In this document: piece by piece, positions 5,288 to 7,146 of the stretch | Layout: each line of letters begins with the position of its first letter | Position numbering within the stretch: the first letter of the stretch is position 1 | Notes under the pieces: generated by a model | Seen by the model: only the letters and a program-made list of their open reading frames with translations | Databases searched by the model: none | What the model was told of the DNA's origin: nothing | Translations under genes and position numbers: made by a program | Assembly: GCA_002049945.1 (NCBI GenBank) | Contig: MVCT01000090.1 | Span: 1-7,146 of the forward strand | Reading direction: 5' to 3' | Source: Candidatus Cloacimonas sp. 4484_140 | Lineage (GTDB): Bacteria > Cloacimonadota > Cloacimonadia > JGIOTU-2 | Length of the DNA: 7,146 nt

Positions 5288-6811
5288 TTAAATATCGAAT
5301 TCGACACCTTGGGCAAGAGGCATTGTTTTGCCCCAGTTTATGGTATTCGTCTGGCGACGCATATATGCCTTCCACGCATCGCTTCCGGCTTCACGTCCGC
5401 CGCCTGTTTCCTTTTCACCGCCAAATGCTCCGCCAATCTCGGCACCGCTTGTTCCGATATTTACATTTGCAATACCGCAATCGCTTCCTCTATCGCTGAG
5501 AAACTGCTCGGCATACTGCAAATTGTTGGTGAATATTGCTGATGAAAGTCCTTGAGGAACATCATTATGAAGCTCTATCGCCTGATCGATATTTTTGATT
5601 TTGATCAGATAAAGTATCGGTGCAAAAGTCTCTTCCTGTACTATCTGCATGTCATTTCTGGCAATAGCAATTGTCGGAAGCACGTAGCAGCTTCCGGGCA
5701 CATCTTTTGTCAGCACTTCACCACCGTAAATGATCTCTCCGCCCTGTTCTTCGATCTTTTCCAGAGCGTTCTTGTATGCTCTCACCGCAGATTTATCAAC
5801 GAGCGGTCCCATGAGTACGCCTTCTTCGAGCGGATTGCCAATTGGAACAGAGCAATAAGCTTTTTCCAGCTTTTGGACGAAATCATCAAAAACATCTTCG
5901 TGAAGAAGCACTCTGCGTGTGGATGTACAGCGCTGTCCTGCGGTTCCGACTGCACCGAAGAGAACTGCCTTGAGTGCCAGTTCGATATTCGCATCTTCCA
6001 TCACTATAATTGCATTATTACCGCCAAGTTCGAGTATTACTCTGCCGTAATGTTTCGCAGCAGCTTGATGAACACGTTTACCCATCTGGCAGCTTCCGGT
6101 TGCACTGATAAGGGGAATGCTCTTATCATTGATAAGCTTCTCGCCGATCTCGCTTCCGCGTCCAATCACAAGATTAAAGATCGCTTTTGGCACATCCTGT
6201 TCTTCGAGAACTTTGTGGACGATATTCGTCACAGCAATTGCAGTTAACGGTGTGGAAGTTGAGGGCTTCCATATCATCGTGTCTCCGCATACCGCTGCGA
6301 CAAAAGCATTCCATGCCCACACTGCGACAGGGAAATTGAATGCGGAAATGATCCCGATCACACCGAGTGGATGATACTGTTCAAACATTCTATGTTCCGG
6401 TCGTTCCGACTGGATCGTTGCGCCATAAAGCTGACGTGACATACCTACTGCGAGATCAGCCATGTCGATCATTTCCTGCACTTCACCAAGACCTTCCGTG
6501 TAGATCTTTCCCATTTCCATAGTTACTAATCTGCCAAGCTCGTCCTTATATTTCCTTAGTTCAAGACCGATCAAACGGATGACCTCACCACGTTGTGGAG
6601 CAGGAATATCTCTCCAGATTTTGAACGCTTTATGAGCTTTTTCTGCAACGATGTCATAATCTTTGGCAGTTGCAGTTTTCACTTTTGCAAGAATGGAATC
6701 ATCGATGGGAGAATAAACTGTTACTTCTTCGCCATTTGTGTGCAGCCATTCTCCGCAATAAGCACCATGATTCACTTCTTTAATACCGAGTTTTTCAAGT
6801 ATTTTTTTCAT
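5288..6811 (-). CDS. ALDH7-family aldehyde dehydrogenase (alpha-aminoadipic semialdehyde / piperideine-6-carboxylate dehydrogenase-like)
   Basis: A complete 507-residue cytoplasmic NAD(P)-dependent aldehyde dehydrogenase. Catalytic Cys is C295 in GTAGQRCTSTRR, the general base is E261 in LELGGNNAII, the oxyanion-hole Asn is N159 in SAFNFPV, the cofactor-binding Lys is K182 in WKPS, and EETFAPIL (393-400) holds the ribose-binding Glu. The C-terminal run from NVNIGTSGAEIGGAFGG through SDAWKAYMRRQTNTIN to PLAQGVEF is diagnostic of family 7 (antiquitin/ALDH7A1, bacterial AmaB/Pcd). Family 7 enzymes oxidise alpha-aminoadipate semialdehyde in lysine breakdown. The Glu-rich EGLGEVQE helix (106-113) and R294 before the Cys, implicated in binding that substrate in ALDH7A1, are present. 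Length is normal. The start is firm: AGGAG (6816-6820) lies four bases before the ATG. No other lysine-pathway gene is in the window, so the substrate is inferred from family only. Confidence 0.95.
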   Translation of the reverse strand: MKKILEKLGIKEVNHGAYCGEWLHTNGEEVTVYSPIDDSILAKVKTATAKDYDIVAEKAHKAFKIWRDIPAPQRGEVIRLIGLELRKYKDELGRLVTMEMGKIYTEGLGEVQEMIDMADLAVGMSRQLYGATIQSERPEHRMFEQYHPLGVIGIISAFNFPVAVWAWNAFVAAVCGDTMIWKPSTSTPLTAIAVTNIVHKVLEEQDVPKAIFNLVIGRGSEIGEKLINDKSIPLISATGSCQMGKRVHQAAAKHYGRVILELGGNNAIIVMEDANIELALKAVLFGAVGTAGQRCTSTRRVLLHEDVFDDFVQKLEKAYCSVPIGNPLEEGVLMGPLVDKSAVRAYKNALEKIEEQGGEIIYGGEVLTKDVPGSCYVLPTIAIARNDMQIVQEETFAPILYLIKIKNIDQAIELHNDVPQGLSSAIFTNNLQYAEQFLSDRGSDCGIANVNIGTSGAEIGGAFGGEKETGGGREAGSDAWKAYMRRQTNTINWGKTMPLAQGVEFDI

Positions 6812-6826
6812 TTATCTCCTATTTTT

Positions 6827-6856
6827 AACCACGAAAGGCACGAAAAAACACGAAAA
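6827..6856 (-). repeat. Three-unit CACGAA array just upstream of the aldehyde dehydrogenase
   Basis: AACCACGAA (6827-6835) begins the array on the + strand, with CGAA at 6832, 6841 and 6851 (spacing 9 and 10). In the gene's direction it is three TTCGTG units ending TTCGTGGTTAAAAATAGGAG, so the array ends six bases before the Shine-Dalgarno. It has the same ending and placement as the array at the Omp85-like gene. Confidence 0.7.
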
Positions 6857-6881
6857 TAAAACTAGGGATAATTCAAGAGTT

Positions 6882-6970
6882 CGTTCCCAAAGGTATATGC
6901 GTTCTCAAACGTACACTCGTTCCCAAACATACACTCGTTCCCAAGCCCAAGATCGCACTCGTTCCCAAGC
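6882..6970 (+). repeat. Tandem repeat of CGTTCCCAA with 18-base period
   Basis: CGTTCCCAA occurs at 6882, 6900 (as CGTTCTCAA), 6918, 6936 and 6960. The first four are exactly 18 bases apart and the last is 24. Spacer text such as ACATACACT is also partly shared. Because the steps are multiples of three, one minus-strand frame reads as a GNECxF-like hexapeptide repeat, which I treat as an accident of the DNA repeat. Confidence 0.8.
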
Positions 6971-6985
6971 CCCTGCTTGGGAACG
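6960..6985. repeat. Perfect 11-bp hairpin closing the tandem repeat
   Basis: CGTTCCCAAGC (6960-6970) and GCTTGGGAACG (6975-6985) are perfect inverted repeats around the loop CCCT. The left arm is the last unit of the tandem array. This is a REP-like palindrome; from memory, similar CGTTCCCAAGC palindromes occur in intergenic DNA of many bacteria. No T-run follows on either strand, so it is not a typical terminator. Confidence 0.75.
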
Positions 6986-7146
6986 CAATAATAAATGTGC
7001 CCCTGTTTAGAAAACAAAAATAGAAAATTCTTAATTCTCAAAATTTGTTTCATATTCCATGAATTAAAGTAATTTTGTGGTTCTTTTTTAATATTCATTT
7101 TTATCCGATTTTGCCACTATAAATGGTACAAAAGCACGACAATATG
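6986..7146. other. AT-rich stretch with no recognised gene
   Basis: Nothing convincing is seen from the hairpin to the window edge. A 78-codon minus-strand frame (6862-7098) runs through the tandem repeat but has no clear ribosome site and no domain-like sequence. The far end may hold the promoter of the aldehyde dehydrogenase or the end of a gene outside the window. Confidence 0.5.

Noticed and set aside
5552..6247. 231-codon plus-strand frame
   Set aside because: Antisense shadow of the aldehyde dehydrogenase, which has all its catalytic motifs on the other strand.
6882..6985. CRISPR array
   Set aside because: Units of 9 conserved bases at 18-base steps are far too short for CRISPR repeats and spacers, and no cas gene is near.
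6862..7098. 78-codon minus-strand frame with a GNECxF-like repeat
   Set aside because: The repeat peptide is simply the 18-base DNA repeat read in one frame. There is no clear ribosome site, the rest is not domain-like, and the frame lies in AT-rich intergenic DNA.

Overview
The window is an AT-rich piece of a Gram-negative bacterial genome. Every gene I can support reads on the minus strand. An outer-membrane barrel protein with a signal peptide, a DUF3467 protein, a very large receiver/PAS/GAF sensor kinase and short dispersed repeats in almost every gap point to the FCB-type bacteria (Bacteroidota, Cloacimonadota, Marinimicrobia and relatives). Cloacimonadota is my best guess. This is inferred from overall style; there is no rRNA or other marker gene to prove it.

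Layout in transcription order (right to left). 6812-7146 is a gene-free upstream region with an 18-bp-period tandem repeat, a perfect hairpin and a three-unit CACGAA array. 5288-6811 encodes an ALDH7-family aldehyde dehydrogenase. A short gap with a hairpin follows, then 4871-5182, a DUF3467 protein. A 184-bp gap made largely of repeats leads to 2728-4686, an Omp85/BamA-like outer-membrane protein with one POTRA-like domain and a VRGF-type barrel motif. A 660-bp gene-free stretch (2068-2727) is a mosaic of at least six short repeat types. At the left end, 2067 down to 1 encodes a receiver domain followed, in a different frame, by PAS, GAF and the start of a HisKA_2 histidine kinase that runs off the window.

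The genes do not form an obvious pathway. The spacings (105, 184 and 660 bp) and the repeats in the gaps argue against one tight operon. The ALDH probably oxidises an amino-acid-derived semialdehyde in the cytoplasm, the Omp85 protein sits in the outer membrane, and the kinase is a cytoplasmic signalling protein.

Two things stand out. First, the receiver joins the kinase part at a junction where the N-terminal half of a PAS domain is missing and the frame changes, which a single out-of-frame deletion would explain. Second, several unrelated short repeat families share one architecture: three units spaced about 9-12 bp, close to one helical turn. One of these families ends right beside the translation starts of two genes. 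I found no CRISPR array, tRNA, rRNA, insertion sequence or phage gene. I see no clear candidate for a new multi-gene system; the repeat architecture is the most unusual thing here.
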